NCBI RefSeq assembly: GCF_004216535.1
Contig: NZ_SGWX01000001.1
Span: 2,046,001 to 2,110,000 of the forward strand
Direction: 5' to 3'
Source: Xylanimonas ulmi
GTDB taxonomy: Bacteria; Actinomycetota; Actinomycetes; Actinomycetales; Cellulomonadaceae
DNA: 64,000 nt
Below, piece by piece: positions 28,119-38,068 of this stretch. A program made the position numbers and the translations under genes. How positions within the stretch are numbered: the stretch's first letter is position 1; each line of letters begins with the position of its first letter. A model generated the notes under the pieces. The model worked only from the letters and a program-made list of their open reading frames with translations. It was not told the DNA's origin and ran no database searches.

Positions 28119-30583
28119 GATACGGCCGCTTCGACGACGCCGCGCACGAGTATGTGATCGAGCGCCCCGACGTCCCGGTCTCGTGGACCAACTACCTCGG
28201 GGGCAAGGACTTCTGCACCGTCATCGCCCACCACGGCGGCGGCTACTCGTACTACAAGTCCGCCCAGACGGGCCGCGTCACGCGATTCCGGCAGAACGGC
28301 GTGCCGCTCGACCGGCCGGGCAAGTACGTGTACCTGCGCGAGGAGGAGGCGAACAGCGGCGCGGGCGACTACTGGTCGGTGTCCTGGCAGCCGGTCGGCA
28401 AGCCGTTCCTGGCCGACCCTGACGCGGCCGTGCCGCTCGACGGCTCGGCCGGGCGCTGGCGCAGCGCGCACGGGACCGGGTACTCGCGCTTCGAGTCGGC
28501 CTACCGCGGGATCGAGGCCAGCCAGACGGTGTTCGTGCCCCTGGATGACGACCTTGAGGTCTGGGACGTGCGGCTGACCAACACGACCGACCGACCGCGC
28601 ACGCTGACCGTGACCGGGTACGTGGAGTTCTCGTTCCACACCATCACGGTCGACAACCAGAACCTGCAGATGTCGCTGTACTCGCAGGGCGCCTCCTACG
28701 CCGACGGCGTCGTCGAGGTCGACGCCTACTACGAGCCGTGGACGTTCCACTACTTCGCCTCGGCGGGGCCCGACGGCGCGGCGGCCGACTCGTTCGACGC
28801 CATGCGCGACGCGTTCATCGGCTCCTACCGCGACGAGCGCAACCCGCTCGCCGTCTCGGTGGGCCGTGGCTCGGGCTCGCAGGGCACCACGCAGAACCAC
28901 TGTGGCGCGCTGACCCACCGCGTCACGATCGCGCCCGGCGAGACCGTGCGCCTGGCGTTCCTGCTCGGCTACGGCTCACGCGAGGCCGCGGGGGCGCCCA
29001 TGCGGGCCAAGTACGCCGACCCCGCCGTCGTCGACCGCGAGTACACGGCCCTGGTCGGCCACTGGCGCGCCAAGCAGTCGCGCCAGCTCGTGTCGACGCC
29101 GCACGCGGGCATGAACGCGATGCTCAACACGTGGACGCTGCTGCAGGCCGAGACATGCGTGGTGTGGTCGCGCTTCGCGTCGTTCGTCGAGGTCGGTGGG
29201 CGCACCGGGCTGGGCTACCGCGACACGGCCCAGGACTGCATGAGCGTCATCCACTCCAACCCGGCCAAGTCGCGCCAGCGCATCGTCGAACTGCTGCGCG
29301 CCCAGACCGAGGAGGGCTACGGGCTGCACCTGTTCGACCCGGCCGACTTCGACCCCGACGCGCCGACGCTGCCCGACATCCCCTCCCCCACCATCGTGCC
29401 GCGCACCGACCGCGCGGCGCTCATCCACGGGCTCGAGGACACCTGCTCGGACGACCATCTGTGGCTCGTGCCGACCATCTGCGAGTACGTCAAGGAGACC
29501 GGCGACACCGCGTTCCTCGACCAGGAGTTCACCTACGCGCAGGGCTCACGCGGCAGCGTGTGGGAGCACCTGGAGCGGGCGCTCGACTTCACCTCACGCC
29601 AGGTCGGGGCCAACGGCGTCGCGCTCGGCCTGCGGGCCGACTGGAACGACGGCATCAACCTGGGCGGCGGGCAGACCGCGCTGGTCACGTTCCTGCACGC
29701 GTGGGCCATCCGCGCCTACCTGGAGCTCGCCGGCCCCCTCGGGCGCACCCACGCCGTCGAGCGGTACGAGGCCGAGCTGACCCGGCTCGCCGAGGTCACC
29801 GACCGCGAGCTGTGGGACGGGCGCTGGTGGCGGCGCGGCATCACGCGCGACGGCGTCCTGATCGGCTCGCAGGCCAACGCCGAGGGCCGGATCTTCCTGG
29901 AGCACCAGCCGTGGCCCGTCATCGGCGGTCTGACCACGCGCGAGCGTGGCCTGGCCGCGATGGACGCCGTCCACGAGCTGCTGGCGTCCGAGTACGGCAC
30001 GCACCTGAACTGGCCGGCGTTCACGCAGGTGGACGACACCGTCGGGTTCCTCACGCGCGTCTACCCGGGCATCAAGGAGAACGCCGCGATCTTCTCCCAC
30101 CCCAACGCCTGGCCCGTCATCGCCGAGGCGCTGCTGGGCCGCGGGGGACGGGCCATGGAGTACTACGACGCGATCCTCCCCTACCGCCAGAACGACCAGA
30201 TCGAGGTGCGCGAGGCCGAGCCGTACGCGTACGTGCAGTTCGTCTACGGCCGCGACCACGAGCGCTTCGGGCTCGGGCAGAACCCGTGGCTGACCGGCTC
30301 GGCGGGGTGGATGTACACCGCGGCGACCAAGTACATCCTCGGCGTGCGCCCCGGCCTGGACGCCCTCGTGGTCGATCCGGCGATCCCCGCGGACTGGGAC
30401 GGGTTCGAGGTGCGGCGCGAGTGGCGCGGGGCCGTCTACGAGATCACGGTGCGCAACCCCGACCACGTCGAGCACGGCGTGCGCTCGTTCGTCGTCGACG
30501 GCGTCACCCAGCCGGCGGGCACGACGGCGGCGCCCGTCGCGGCCGCGGGGGCGACGGTGCGGGTGGAGGTCACGCTCGGCTGA
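28115..30583 (+). CDS. GH94 glycoside phosphorylase, chitobiose phosphorylase-like
   Basis: 822 residues. It should split a beta-linked disaccharide with phosphate to give an alpha sugar 1-phosphate. GH94 landmarks: N-terminal SWTNYLGGKDFCTVIAHHGGGYSYY, VVWSRFASFVEVGGRTGLGYRDTAQDCMSV, the catalytic acid in RADWNDGINLGGGQ, and the C-terminal WLTGSAGWMYTAATKYILGVRPG. Compared from memory with characterised enzymes, it follows N,N'-diacetylchitobiose phosphorylase more closely than Cellulomonas cellobiose phosphorylase, but cellobionate phosphorylase is also near and substrate remains open. ATG 28115 overlaps the mutase gene, so the two are coupled. It is cytoplasmic (no signal peptide). Confidence 0.88.
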   Translation: MRYGRFDDAAHEYVIERPDVPVSWTNYLGGKDFCTVIAHHGGGYSYYKSAQTGRVTRFRQNGVPLDRPGKYVYLREEEANSGAGDYWSVSWQPVGKPFLADPDAAVPLDGSAGRWRSAHGTGYSRFESAYRGIEASQTVFVPLDDDLEVWDVRLTNTTDRPRTLTVTGYVEFSFHTITVDNQNLQMSLYSQGASYADGVVEVDAYYEPWTFHYFASAGPDGAAADSFDAMRDAFIGSYRDERNPLAVSVGRGSGSQGTTQNHCGALTHRVTIAPGETVRLAFLLGYGSREAAGAPMRAKYADPAVVDREYTALVGHWRAKQSRQLVSTPHAGMNAMLNTWTLLQAETCVVWSRFASFVEVGGRTGLGYRDTAQDCMSVIHSNPAKSRQRIVELLRAQTEEGYGLHLFDPADFDPDAPTLPDIPSPTIVPRTDRAALIHGLEDTCSDDHLWLVPTICEYVKETGDTAFLDQEFTYAQGSRGSVWEHLERALDFTSRQVGANGVALGLRADWNDGINLGGGQTALVTFLHAWAIRAYLELAGPLGRTHAVERYEAELTRLAEVTDRELWDGRWWRRGITRDGVLIGSQANAEGRIFLEHQPWPVIGGLTTRERGLAAMDAVHELLASEYGTHLNWPAFTQVDDTVGFLTRVYPGIKENAAIFSHPNAWPVIAEALLGRGGRAMEYYDAILPYRQNDQIEVREAEPYAYVQFVYGRDHERFGLGQNPWLTGSAGWMYTAATKYILGVRPGLDALVVDPAIPADWDGFEVRREWRGAVYEITVRNPDHVEHGVRSFVVDGVTQPAGTTAAPVAAAGATVRVEVTLG

Positions 30584-30681
30584 AGTTCACCCATTGGACT
30601 TTTTTCCGCCTCGGCCTGCTAGGAACCCCGCTCGGCGTTTAGCCTGGTCCCAACGTCCCTCCGAGGAGCTGGGAAGGCCCG

Positions 30682-32079
30682 ATGACCGAGCCCGTGCGGG
30701 GCGGCGCTGCCCCGACCAACGGCGTCCTGCCCGCCGCGCTACCCCCGACCGCACGCGCGACGACGGCGCTGCTGACGGACAAGTACGAGTTGACGATGCT
30801 GCAGGCCGCCCTGGCCAACGGCACCGCCCACCGGCACTGCGTGTTCGAGGTGTTCACGCGCCGCCTGCCCGCCGGGCGTCGCTACGGCGTGCTCGCGGGC
30901 ACCGGCCGGGTGCTGGAGTCGCTGCCGCACTTCCGCTTCGAGGACGCCGACCTGGCGTTCCTCGAGGAGACCGGGGTGGTCGACGCGCGCACCATCGACT
31001 TCCTGTCCGGCTACCGGTTCACCGGGTCGATCCTGGGATACGCCGAGGGCGAGACGTTCTTCGCCGGCTCACCCGTGCTGCAGGTCGAGGGCACCTTCGC
31101 TGAGGCGGTGCTGCTCGAGACCCTCATCCTGTCGATCCTCAACTTCGACTCGGCGGTCGCGTCGGCCGCCTCGCGGATGACCAGCGCGGCGGTCGGGCGC
31201 CCCTGCCTGGAGATGGGCGCCCGGCGCACGCACGAGCAGGCCGCCGTCGCGGCGGCGCGCGCCGCCGTCGTCGGCGGGTTCGCGGGCACCTCCAACCTTG
31301 AGGCGGGCTACCGCTACGGGTTGGAGACCATCGGCACCGCGGCGCACGCGTTCACGCTGCTGCACGACGACGAGCTGGGCGCCTTCAAGGCGCAGGTCGC
31401 GGCGCTCGGCACGGGCACGACGCTGCTGGTCGACACCTACGACGTGCGCCAGGGCGTGATCAACGCGATCGAGGCCGCGGGCACGGGGCTGGGCGCCATC
31501 CGGCTCGACTCGGGCGACCTGGGCGGGCTCGCCGTCGAGGTGCGTCACCAGCTCGACGAGCTCGGCGCCACCGGCACCAAGATCACCGTGACCAGCGACC
31601 TGGACGAGCACGCGATCGCCGCGCTCGCCGCGGTGCCGGTGGACTCCTACGGCGTGGGCACCTCGCTCGTGACCGGCTCGGGGGCGCCGACGTGCGGCAT
31701 GGTCTACAAGCTCGTCGCCCGCGCCGACTCGACCGGCGTGCTGCAGCCCGTGGCCAAGGCGTCACCCGGCAAGCCCAGCCAGGGCGGGCGCAAGAGCGCC
31801 GCACGCCGCCTCGGCCACGACGGGCGGGCCGTCGAGGAGGTGCTGGTCACGGGCGACGACGAGGCGGTGGCCCGCTGGTCGCCCGACTCGGACGACCTGC
31901 GCCCGCTGCTGGTGCCGCTCGTCATGGACGGCGCGGTCGACTCCCGCTGGGTCGGACCGCACGGTGTCGAGAACGCGGTGCGCGCGCACCAGGCCTCACG
32001 CTCCGAGTTGCCGCGCGGGGCGCGGCGCCTGTCGGCGGGCGACCCGGCGATCCCGACGGTGAGCCTCACACTGCCCTGA
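30682..32079 (+). CDS. pncB: Nicotinate phosphoribosyltransferase
   Basis: 465 residues. It salvages nicotinate to NaMN with PRPP and ATP for NAD synthesis. Conserved: LLTDKYELTMLQAAL, FEVFTRRLPAGRRYGVLAGTGRVLE, the LEMGARRTHEQAAVAAARAA region with its active-site His, GTSNLEA, and IRLDSGDLGGLA. GAGCTGGGAAGG precedes ATG 30682. The 98-bp upstream gap has a T6 run at 30600-30605, perhaps the tail of a weak terminator after the GH94 gene. pncB and clpS are neighbours in many actinobacteria; here the GH94 unit separates them. Confidence 0.94.
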   Translation: MTEPVRGGAAPTNGVLPAALPPTARATTALLTDKYELTMLQAALANGTAHRHCVFEVFTRRLPAGRRYGVLAGTGRVLESLPHFRFEDADLAFLEETGVVDARTIDFLSGYRFTGSILGYAEGETFFAGSPVLQVEGTFAEAVLLETLILSILNFDSAVASAASRMTSAAVGRPCLEMGARRTHEQAAVAAARAAVVGGFAGTSNLEAGYRYGLETIGTAAHAFTLLHDDELGAFKAQVAALGTGTTLLVDTYDVRQGVINAIEAAGTGLGAIRLDSGDLGGLAVEVRHQLDELGATGTKITVTSDLDEHAIAALAAVPVDSYGVGTSLVTGSGAPTCGMVYKLVARADSTGVLQPVAKASPGKPSQGGRKSAARRLGHDGRAVEEVLVTGDDEAVARWSPDSDDLRPLLVPLVMDGAVDSRWVGPHGVENAVRAHQASRSELPRGARRLSAGDPAIPTVSLTLP

Positions 32080-32098
32080 GGGCCGCGGGTCCGCTCGG

Positions 32099-33988
32099 CT
32101 ACCGCCCCGAGACGAACCAGCCGCGGACCATCGCGATCCGGGCGTCGAGCTGCGCGCTCGTGGCCAGCGGCACCTCCGGGCCGCCGCAGCGGCGGCGCAG
32201 CTCGGTGTGCACCGATCCGTGCGGCCGTCCGCTCTTGCGCGCCCACGCCGAGACCAGCTTGGACAGCTCCTTGCGCGCCGCGGCGGCCCTGCGGTGCTCC
32301 TGCTCCGCCTCGGCGGCCGTGAGCTCGCGCTCGCCCGCACCGCGCCCGCGCAACTGGTCGGCCTGGCGCTGACGCAGCAGCGTCGCCACCTGGTCGGGCT
32401 CGAGCAGACCCGGCAGGCCGAGGAAGTCGAGCTCCTCGGCCGAGCCGACGTCGCCGCCGGTCCCGAACTGGCCGCCGTCGAACAGCACGCCGTCGAACGA
32501 GGCCTGCGACTCCATGGCCTCGAACGCGCCGAGCAGGTCGCCCGAGGCCCGCTCCTCGCGGTTGGCGGCGGCCAGCAGCGCGGCCTCGGGGTCGTACTCG
32601 ATGCCCTGCTCCTCGGCGGTGGCCGGCCGGTCGAGCGCGTGGTCGCGCTCGACCTCCATGCCACCGGCCAGGTCGAGCAGCGGCGCGACCGAGGGCAGGA
32701 ACACCGAGGCCGTCTCGCCGCGGGTGCGCGCGCGCACGAAGCGTCCGACGGCCTGGGCGAAGAACAGCGGAGTCGAGGTCGAGGTCGCGTAGACGCCCAC
32801 GGCCAGCCGCGGCACGTCGACGCCCTCGGAGACCATGCGCACCGCGACCATCCAGCGCGCGTCGCTCTGGGAGAACTCGTCGATGCGGGCCGAGGCGCCG
32901 TCGTCGTCGGACAGCACCACCGTGGGGCTCTGACCGGTGATGCGGGCCAGGTGCCCGGCGTAGGCGCGCGCGGCGGTCTGGTCGGTCGCGATGACCAGCC
33001 CCCCGGCGTCGGGCACCGAGCGGCGCACCTGCGTCAGGCGCTGGTCGGCGGCCGCGAGCACCGACGGGATCCACTCGCCGTTCGGGTCGAGCGCGGTGCG
33101 CCACGCCTGCTGCGTGAGGTCCTTGGTCATGGCCTCGCCCAGGCGCGCCGAGACCTCGTCTCCCGCCTTGGTGCGCCAGCGCATATTGCCCGAGTAGGTC
33201 ATGAACAGCACGGGGCGCACGACCTTGTCGCGCAGCGCGTCGCCGTAGCCGTAGGTGTAGTCGGCCTTGGAGCGGCGGATGCCGTCGCGGTCGGCCTCGT
33301 AGGTGACGAACGGGATGGGCGCGGTGTCCGAGCGGAAGGGCGTGCCCGTCAGGGCGAGGCGCCGCGTGGCGTCCTCGAACGCCTCGCGCACGGCGTCTCC
33401 CCAGCTCAGCGCGTCACCGCCGTGGTGCACCTCGTCGAGGATGACGAGCGTGCGCGCCGCCTGCGTGCGCGCGCGGTGCAGCGCCGGGTTGGCGGCGACC
33501 TGCGCGTAGGTGAGCGCGACGCCGTCATAGTGCGCGCCGTGGCGGCCTTGGGAGTTCTTGAACGACGGGTCCAGGCGGACCCCGACGCGCGCGGCGGCGT
33601 CGGCCCACTGGTGCTTGAGGTGCTCGGTGGGCGCGACGACCGTCACGCGCCGCACGACGCCGCGCTCGATGAGGTCGGTCGCCACGCGCAGCGCGAACGT
33701 CGTCTTGCCCGCGCCGGGCGTGGCCACCGCGAGGAAATCGCGCGGCTGCCGGGCGCGGTAGAGGTCGAGCGCCTCGGCCTGCCAGGCGCGCAGGTTCGAC
33801 GCGGTGCCCCACGGCGCCCGACGGGGGAACGCGGGGCTCAGCACGGAGGCTGCGGCCGACGACGGCGTCTGCGGCACGGCACGGCGCGCGGACTCGGCCC
33901 GCTCGGGTGAGAGGGGCTCGGTCTCCGGCTCGGCCGCCGCGGCGAACAGATCGAAGGGGTCGGATTCAGGCAGCGGCAGGGCGCTCAC
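32099..33988 (-). CDS. DEAD/DEAH-box helicase (SF2, ResIII type)
   Basis: 629 residues. The SF2 motifs are Walker A ATPGAGKTTFA near residue 90, DEVHH (motif II), TGTPFRSD (motif III) and QAVGRFVRAR (motif VI). A long C-terminal region after the helicase core (about 450-629) is charged and has no recognised fold. This family is common in actinobacteria beside the DUF3039 gene and its biological role is not established; nucleic acid unwinding is inferred from motifs. The GTG at 33988 overlaps the DUF3039 stop by 4 bp. It converges with pncB, 19 bp between stops. Confidence 0.88.
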   Translation of the reverse strand: MSALPLPESDPFDLFAAAAEPETEPLSPERAESARRAVPQTPSSAAASVLSPAFPRRAPWGTASNLRAWQAEALDLYRARQPRDFLAVATPGAGKTTFALRVATDLIERGVVRRVTVVAPTEHLKHQWADAAARVGVRLDPSFKNSQGRHGAHYDGVALTYAQVAANPALHRARTQAARTLVILDEVHHGGDALSWGDAVREAFEDATRRLALTGTPFRSDTAPIPFVTYEADRDGIRRSKADYTYGYGDALRDKVVRPVLFMTYSGNMRWRTKAGDEVSARLGEAMTKDLTQQAWRTALDPNGEWIPSVLAAADQRLTQVRRSVPDAGGLVIATDQTAARAYAGHLARITGQSPTVVLSDDDGASARIDEFSQSDARWMVAVRMVSEGVDVPRLAVGVYATSTSTPLFFAQAVGRFVRARTRGETASVFLPSVAPLLDLAGGMEVERDHALDRPATAEEQGIEYDPEAALLAAANREERASGDLLGAFEAMESQASFDGVLFDGGQFGTGGDVGSAEELDFLGLPGLLEPDQVATLLRQRQADQLRGRGAGERELTAAEAEQEHRRAAAARKELSKLVSAWARKSGRPHGSVHTELRRRCGGPEVPLATSAQLDARIAMVRGWFVSGR

Positions 33989-34296
33989 TTGCTGGAGTCG
34001 CTCCCGCCGTCCGCAGGCTCACGCAGCCCGTCGAAGATCGCCTTGCACGCCGGGCAGACCGGGAACTTGTTGGGGTCCCGTCCCGGGACCCACACCTTGC
34101 CGCACAGCGCGATCACGGGCTTGCCCGTCATCGCGGACTCCATGATCTTCTCTTTGCGCACGTAGTGCGCGAAGCGCTCGTGGTCGCCCGGCTCGACCTC
34201 CTGCCGGGTCTCCTCGCGCTCCAGCAGGTCGGTGCCGGCGCCCGGATCGGACGGGGCCGCGGGCTGGGCGTGCGGAGACGAGAGGGGATCGCTCAT
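33985..34296 (-). CDS. DUF3039 domain-containing protein
   Basis: 103 residues. The conserved core is ERFAHYVRKEKIMESAMTGKPVIALCGKVWVPGRDPNKFPVCPACKAIFDGL, with a single Cys followed by a CPAC pair that suggests zinc binding. The function is unknown. It is coupled to the helicase by a 4-bp overlap. ATG 34296 starts the family-like protein; a GTG at 34326 in the same frame with GGTGGGGG upstream is an alternative start giving 10 more residues. Confidence 0.82.
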   Translation of the reverse strand: MSDPLSSPHAQPAAPSDPGAGTDLLEREETRQEVEPGDHERFAHYVRKEKIMESAMTGKPVIALCGKVWVPGRDPNKFPVCPACKAIFDGLREPADGGSDSSK

Positions 34297-34345
34297 GCCG
34301 GGCAGTCTACGTCGCAGCGCCGACACGCCGGGGCCCCCACCGTGG

Positions 34346-35128
34346 TTACAGGCCCTGCCAGGCGGGCTTGCTCGCGAACGTCTGGCGGTAGTAGCCGCCG
34401 AGCTGCAGACGCGAGGCCGCGGCGTCGTCGACCAGCACGGTCGCGTGCGGGTGCATCTGCATGATGGTGCCCGGCCACATGGCCGAGATCGGTCCCTCGA
34501 CGAGCTGGTGCACGGCCTCGGCCTTCTGCTTGCCCGTCGCGAGCAGCACCAGGTGGCGCGCGGCCATGATGGTGCCGAGCCCCTGCGTGAGGCAGTGGCG
34601 CGGCACCTGCTCGACGTCGCCGTCGAAGAACCGCGCGTTGTCCTCGCGCGTCTGCTTGGTCAGCGTCTTGATGCGGGTGCGCGAGGCGAGCGAGGAGCCC
34701 GGCTCGTTGAACGCGATGTGCCCGTCGGTGCCGATGCCGAGCAGTTGCAGGTCGACGCCGCCCGCGGCGTCGATGGCCGCCTCGTACGCCGCGCACGCGG
34801 CCGGCAGGTCCGCGGCGAGGCCGTCGGGGCCCTGGACGCGGTCGGGCGCCCATGCGACGCGCGAGGCGATCTCGCGCTCGATGACGTTGCGGTAGCGCTC
34901 GGGGTGCTCGGGCGGCAGGCCGACGTACTCGTCGAGCATGAAGCCGCGCGCCTGGGCGAACGACAAGCCCTCCTCGGCGTGGCGGCGGGCCAGCTCGTCG
35001 TAGACCTTGAGCGGGCTCGATCCCGTCGCCAGGCCGATCACGGCCTCGGGCTTGCGGCGCAGCAGCGCGTCGATGGCCGCGGCGGCCAGCACGGCCAGCT
35101 CGTCGGCGGGGGCGATCACGACTTCCAT
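34346..35128 (-). CDS. nagB: Glucosamine-6-phosphate deaminase
   Basis: 260 residues. It converts glucosamine 6-phosphate to fructose 6-phosphate and ammonia, the last step of amino-sugar catabolism. Motifs: GLATGSSPLKVYDEL, the catalytic MLDEYVGL, GIGTDGHIAFNEPGSS with the Asp and His relay, and the allosteric-type region TIMQMHPHATVL. ATG 35128 has a GGAGGCCCGC leader. It ends the cluster of kinase and ABC transporter genes on the same strand, which points to GlcNAc or chitobiose use. No nagA deacetylase is in the window. Confidence 0.95.
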   Translation of the reverse strand: MEVVIAPADELAVLAAAAIDALLRRKPEAVIGLATGSSPLKVYDELARRHAEEGLSFAQARGFMLDEYVGLPPEHPERYRNVIEREIASRVAWAPDRVQGPDGLAADLPAACAAYEAAIDAAGGVDLQLLGIGTDGHIAFNEPGSSLASRTRIKTLTKQTREDNARFFDGDVEQVPRHCLTQGLGTIMAARHLVLLATGKQKAEAVHQLVEGPISAMWPGTIMQMHPHATVLVDDAAASRLQLGGYYRQTFASKPAWQGL

Positions 35129-35171
35129 GTGCGGGCCTCCTGGTCCGGCTTGGGTCTTGCTTGGATCTTGC

Positions 35172-36206
35172 CTAGGGGGTCGGGGCCGCCGGCGCGGGCG
35201 GCGGCGTGGTGCGCGCAAGCACCGCAGCGCCCACGGCGGCCACGGGCACGTGCCCGGGCGCGAGCAGCACCCGCTCGGGCAGGGCGAGCGAGGCGAGGAA
35301 CGGCGAGGCCTTCGCCTGCCGGATGAGCGCGTCACGCACCGCGGCGAGCAGCGGCTCACCGAGCTGGGCGACGCCGCCGCCCAGCACCACGCCGCGCACG
35401 TCGACGCTCAGCACGAGCATCCGCACGGCCGCGGCGACGGCGTCGGCGTAGGACTCCTGCGCGGCGATCGCCGCCGGGTCCCCCGCCGCGGCCGCCTCGA
35501 AGAGCTCGACCGGAGCGGGCCGGCCAGTGCGCGCCGGCCACAGCCGCTCGACCGCGGTGCCCGAGGCGTACAGCTCCAGGCACCCGCGCTGCCCGCACGC
35601 GCACACCGGCCCCGCGGGGTCGACGGGCACGTGCCCGATCTCGCCCGCGGCGCCCGACCCGCGCCGGATGACGCCGTCGAGCACCAGCCCGGCGGCCAGG
35701 CCCGTGCCGAGCGCGAGGAACGCGAGGTCGACCGGGCGCCGCCCGGCGCCCGGGGCGAGGTGCGCCGCGCCGAGCGCGGCGACGTTGAGGTCGTTGTCGA
35801 CGACGACGCCGACGCCGAGCTCAGCGGCCAGCCGGAACGCCAGCGGCAGCGTCGCGGCCTCCAGGCCGAGGTTGACCGCGTGCCGCACCGTGCCGGTCTC
35901 GTGGTCGACGAGGCCCGGCACCCCGACGCCGACGGCGTCGAGGTCGGCCACGTCGACGCCGGCCTGGCGCACCACGCCCCGCACCGCGCGCACGGCCCCG
36001 TCCACGACGGCGTCGGGGCCGCGCTCGGTCGAGATGCGGGTCTGGGCCAGCACCGCGCCGTCCGGGGCGAGCAGCGCCGCCAGGGTCTTGGTGCCGCCGA
36101 TGTCGAGGCCGACCGTCGGACGGGCGCCGAGCGCGCTCGCCGCAGGCCGCGCGCTGGGCGCGTCCGGGGAGGGCCGGCCGCCCGCCGGCCCCACGTCGCC
36201 GCCCAT
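35172..36206 (-). CDS. ROK family sugar kinase (probable N-acetylglucosamine or glucose kinase)
   Basis: 344 residues. The ATP loop GLDIGGTKTLAAL near residue 33 and the zinc/ROK signature CACGQRGCLELYASG are intact, as is the catalytic Asp in VDNDLNVAALGA and the EIGH motif GEIGHVPV. There is no N-terminal HTH, so it is a kinase rather than a repressor. Context (nagB next to it, a sugar importer before it) favours GlcNAc as substrate, but glucokinase cannot be excluded. ATG 36206 follows the permease stop with 1 bp between. Confidence 0.86.
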   Translation of the reverse strand: MGGDVGPAGGRPSPDAPSARPAASALGARPTVGLDIGGTKTLAALLAPDGAVLAQTRISTERGPDAVVDGAVRAVRGVVRQAGVDVADLDAVGVGVPGLVDHETGTVRHAVNLGLEAATLPLAFRLAAELGVGVVVDNDLNVAALGAAHLAPGAGRRPVDLAFLALGTGLAAGLVLDGVIRRGSGAAGEIGHVPVDPAGPVCACGQRGCLELYASGTAVERLWPARTGRPAPVELFEAAAAGDPAAIAAQESYADAVAAAVRMLVLSVDVRGVVLGGGVAQLGEPLLAAVRDALIRQAKASPFLASLALPERVLLAPGHVPVAAVGAAVLARTTPPPAPAAPTP

Positions 36207-36207
36207 C

Positions 36208-37119
36208 TCAGCCCTTGACCGCGCCGGAGACGAGGCCGCTGGTCATCCGCCCCTGCACGAACAGGAAGAAGATGATCACCGGCACCGCGATGAGCGTCGA
36301 GGCCGCCATGACCTGCGCCCAGTCGATGCCGCGGCTGGCCGAGGCCGAGATGAACCCGCGCAGCCACAGCGGCAGCGTCTGGGCCGACTGACCCGGCAGC
36401 GCGACCAGCGCGATGGTGAACTCGTTCCACGCCTGGAGGAACGCGTACACGCCCGAGGCGACCAGGCCCGGCGCCAGCAGTGGCAGCGTGATCCGGATGA
36501 ACGCCTGGGTGCGCGAGAGGCCGTCGACCATGGCGGCCTCCTCGAGCTCGGCCGGGACGCCCGCGACGAAGCCGCGCAGCATCCAGATGGTGAACGGGAT
36601 GACGGCCGCGGTGTAGAGCACCGAGACGCCCAGCACGTTGTTGAGCAGGCCCGCGCTCGACAGCATCTTGTACTGCGCGATGAACAGGCCCTCGGCCGGC
36701 AGCATCTGGATGAACAGCACCGCCAGGATGAACGACTTGCGGCCGCGGAACTTGAACCGGCTGATCGCCAGCGCTCCGAGGAACGCGAAGACCAGCACGA
36801 GCACCACGGTCAGCGTGGTGATCGACAGGCTCATGCGCAGGGCGGTCCAGAACCCGCTGTCGCCGCTCAGCAGCCGTTGGAAGCTGCTGAGCGTGGCGTG
36901 CGTCGGCAGGAACTGCGGCGTCGTCGCGCGCAGCCGGGCGTTGGGCGTGAACGCCGACAGGATCATCCAGTAGACCGGGAACGCCCACGCGACGGCCACG
37001 ACGAGGCCGAGCAGGGACAGCAGCCACTTGCCGACCCGGCGGGTGGACACCCGGGGGCGGCGCGGGGCGCCGGCGGTGACGACCTTGCGCGCGGGCGCGG
37101 CCGTCGTGACGGCGGTCAT
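36208..37119 (-). CDS. Sugar ABC transporter permease (MalG type)
   Basis: 303 residues with six membrane segments. The EAA loop is EEAAMVDGLSRTQAFIRITLPLLAPG near residue 200. The N-terminus is a basic cytoplasmic tail (ARKVVTAGAPRRPRVSTRRVGKW). It overlaps the MalF-type permease by 4 bp. Like the first ABC cluster it lacks a dedicated ATPase gene, implying a shared MsiK-type subunit. Confidence 0.91.
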   Translation of the reverse strand: MTAVTTAAPARKVVTAGAPRRPRVSTRRVGKWLLSLLGLVVAVAWAFPVYWMILSAFTPNARLRATTPQFLPTHATLSSFQRLLSGDSGFWTALRMSLSITTLTVVLVLVFAFLGALAISRFKFRGRKSFILAVLFIQMLPAEGLFIAQYKMLSSAGLLNNVLGVSVLYTAAVIPFTIWMLRGFVAGVPAELEEAAMVDGLSRTQAFIRITLPLLAPGLVASGVYAFLQAWNEFTIALVALPGQSAQTLPLWLRGFISASASRGIDWAQVMAASTLIAVPVIIFFLFVQGRMTSGLVSGAVKG

Positions 37120-38039
37120 GAGGCGTCCTCCTTCATGAGGCTGCGCACGTAGGGCGCGGACAGCACGATGGTCAGCAGCAGGACGAAGATCGACACCGCT
37201 GCGGCGCCACCGAAGTTGTTGCGGGCCATGCCGAGCTCATAGATGAAGTTGCCCAGCAGGTTGGTCTCGGCGACCGGGGCGCCGGCGTCCTGCAGCAGCC
37301 GGATCTGCGCGAAGACGCGCAGGTCCCAGATGATCTGCAGCAGCAGCACGATGGCGAGCACGGGCCGCACGAGCGGCATGATGATGCTCCACAGGATCTG
37401 GCGGCCGTTGGCGCCGTCGATGCGGGCCGCCTCGAGCAGCTCGTCGTTGACCTGGGTGAGCCCGGCGAACAGTGACAGCGCGACGAACGGCACCGACATC
37501 CACACGATGATGAGCGACGCGATGAAGAAGAACGATATCGGCGTCGTCAGCCAGCCGTGGCCGCGGAACCCCTCGAAGCCAAGTTGGACCAACAGCCAGT
37601 TGACCACGCCCGTGCGGGCGTCGAACAGCCAGCGGAACACCGTCACGGCGGCGATGACGGGAGTCGCCCAGGCGAGCAGCATCGAGATCTGGACGACGAT
37701 CTTGACCCAGCCGTGCACGGCGCGCATGAGCAGCGCGACGGCGAGGCCGATCAGGACGGTGAGCGCCGCGTTGACGAGGCAGAAGGCGATGGACCGCAGG
37801 ACGACGGCGAACGCGGCGTCGTCGGAGAAGATCCGGGCGTAGTTCTCCAGCCCGGCGAACTCGGGCGGCTGCCCGAACTGCTGGGCGAGCCCGAATCGCT
37901 GGAACGAGGTGACGATCTGCCAGTAGACCGGGTAGCCGAGGCCGAGGGCCAGCGCGGCGACCGCGGGGATGAGCAGCAGGTAGGGGGTGGGGTGGCGGCG
38001 TCGCTGCCGCGTGGGCGCACCGAGCGCGGTGGTGGCCAT
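37116..38039 (-). CDS. Sugar ABC transporter permease (MalF type)
   Basis: 307 residues with six membrane segments. The EAA loop reads LEAARIDGANGRQILWSIIMPLVRP. The N-terminus (RRRHPTPYLLLIPAVAALALGLGYPVYWQI) and the periplasmic GLENYARIFSDDAAF segment are typical. AAGGAG precedes ATG 38039. A strong stem-loop separates it from the binding-protein gene, which probably lowers permease expression relative to the binding protein. Confidence 0.91.
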   Translation of the reverse strand: MATTALGAPTRQRRRHPTPYLLLIPAVAALALGLGYPVYWQIVTSFQRFGLAQQFGQPPEFAGLENYARIFSDDAAFAVVLRSIAFCLVNAALTVLIGLAVALLMRAVHGWVKIVVQISMLLAWATPVIAAVTVFRWLFDARTGVVNWLLVQLGFEGFRGHGWLTTPISFFFIASLIIVWMSVPFVALSLFAGLTQVNDELLEAARIDGANGRQILWSIIMPLVRPVLAIVLLLQIIWDLRVFAQIRLLQDAGAPVAETNLLGNFIYELGMARNNFGGAAAVSIFVLLLTIVLSAPYVRSLMKEDAS

Positions 38040-38068
38040 GGGAACTCCTTCGCGGGGGTGCGGGGATT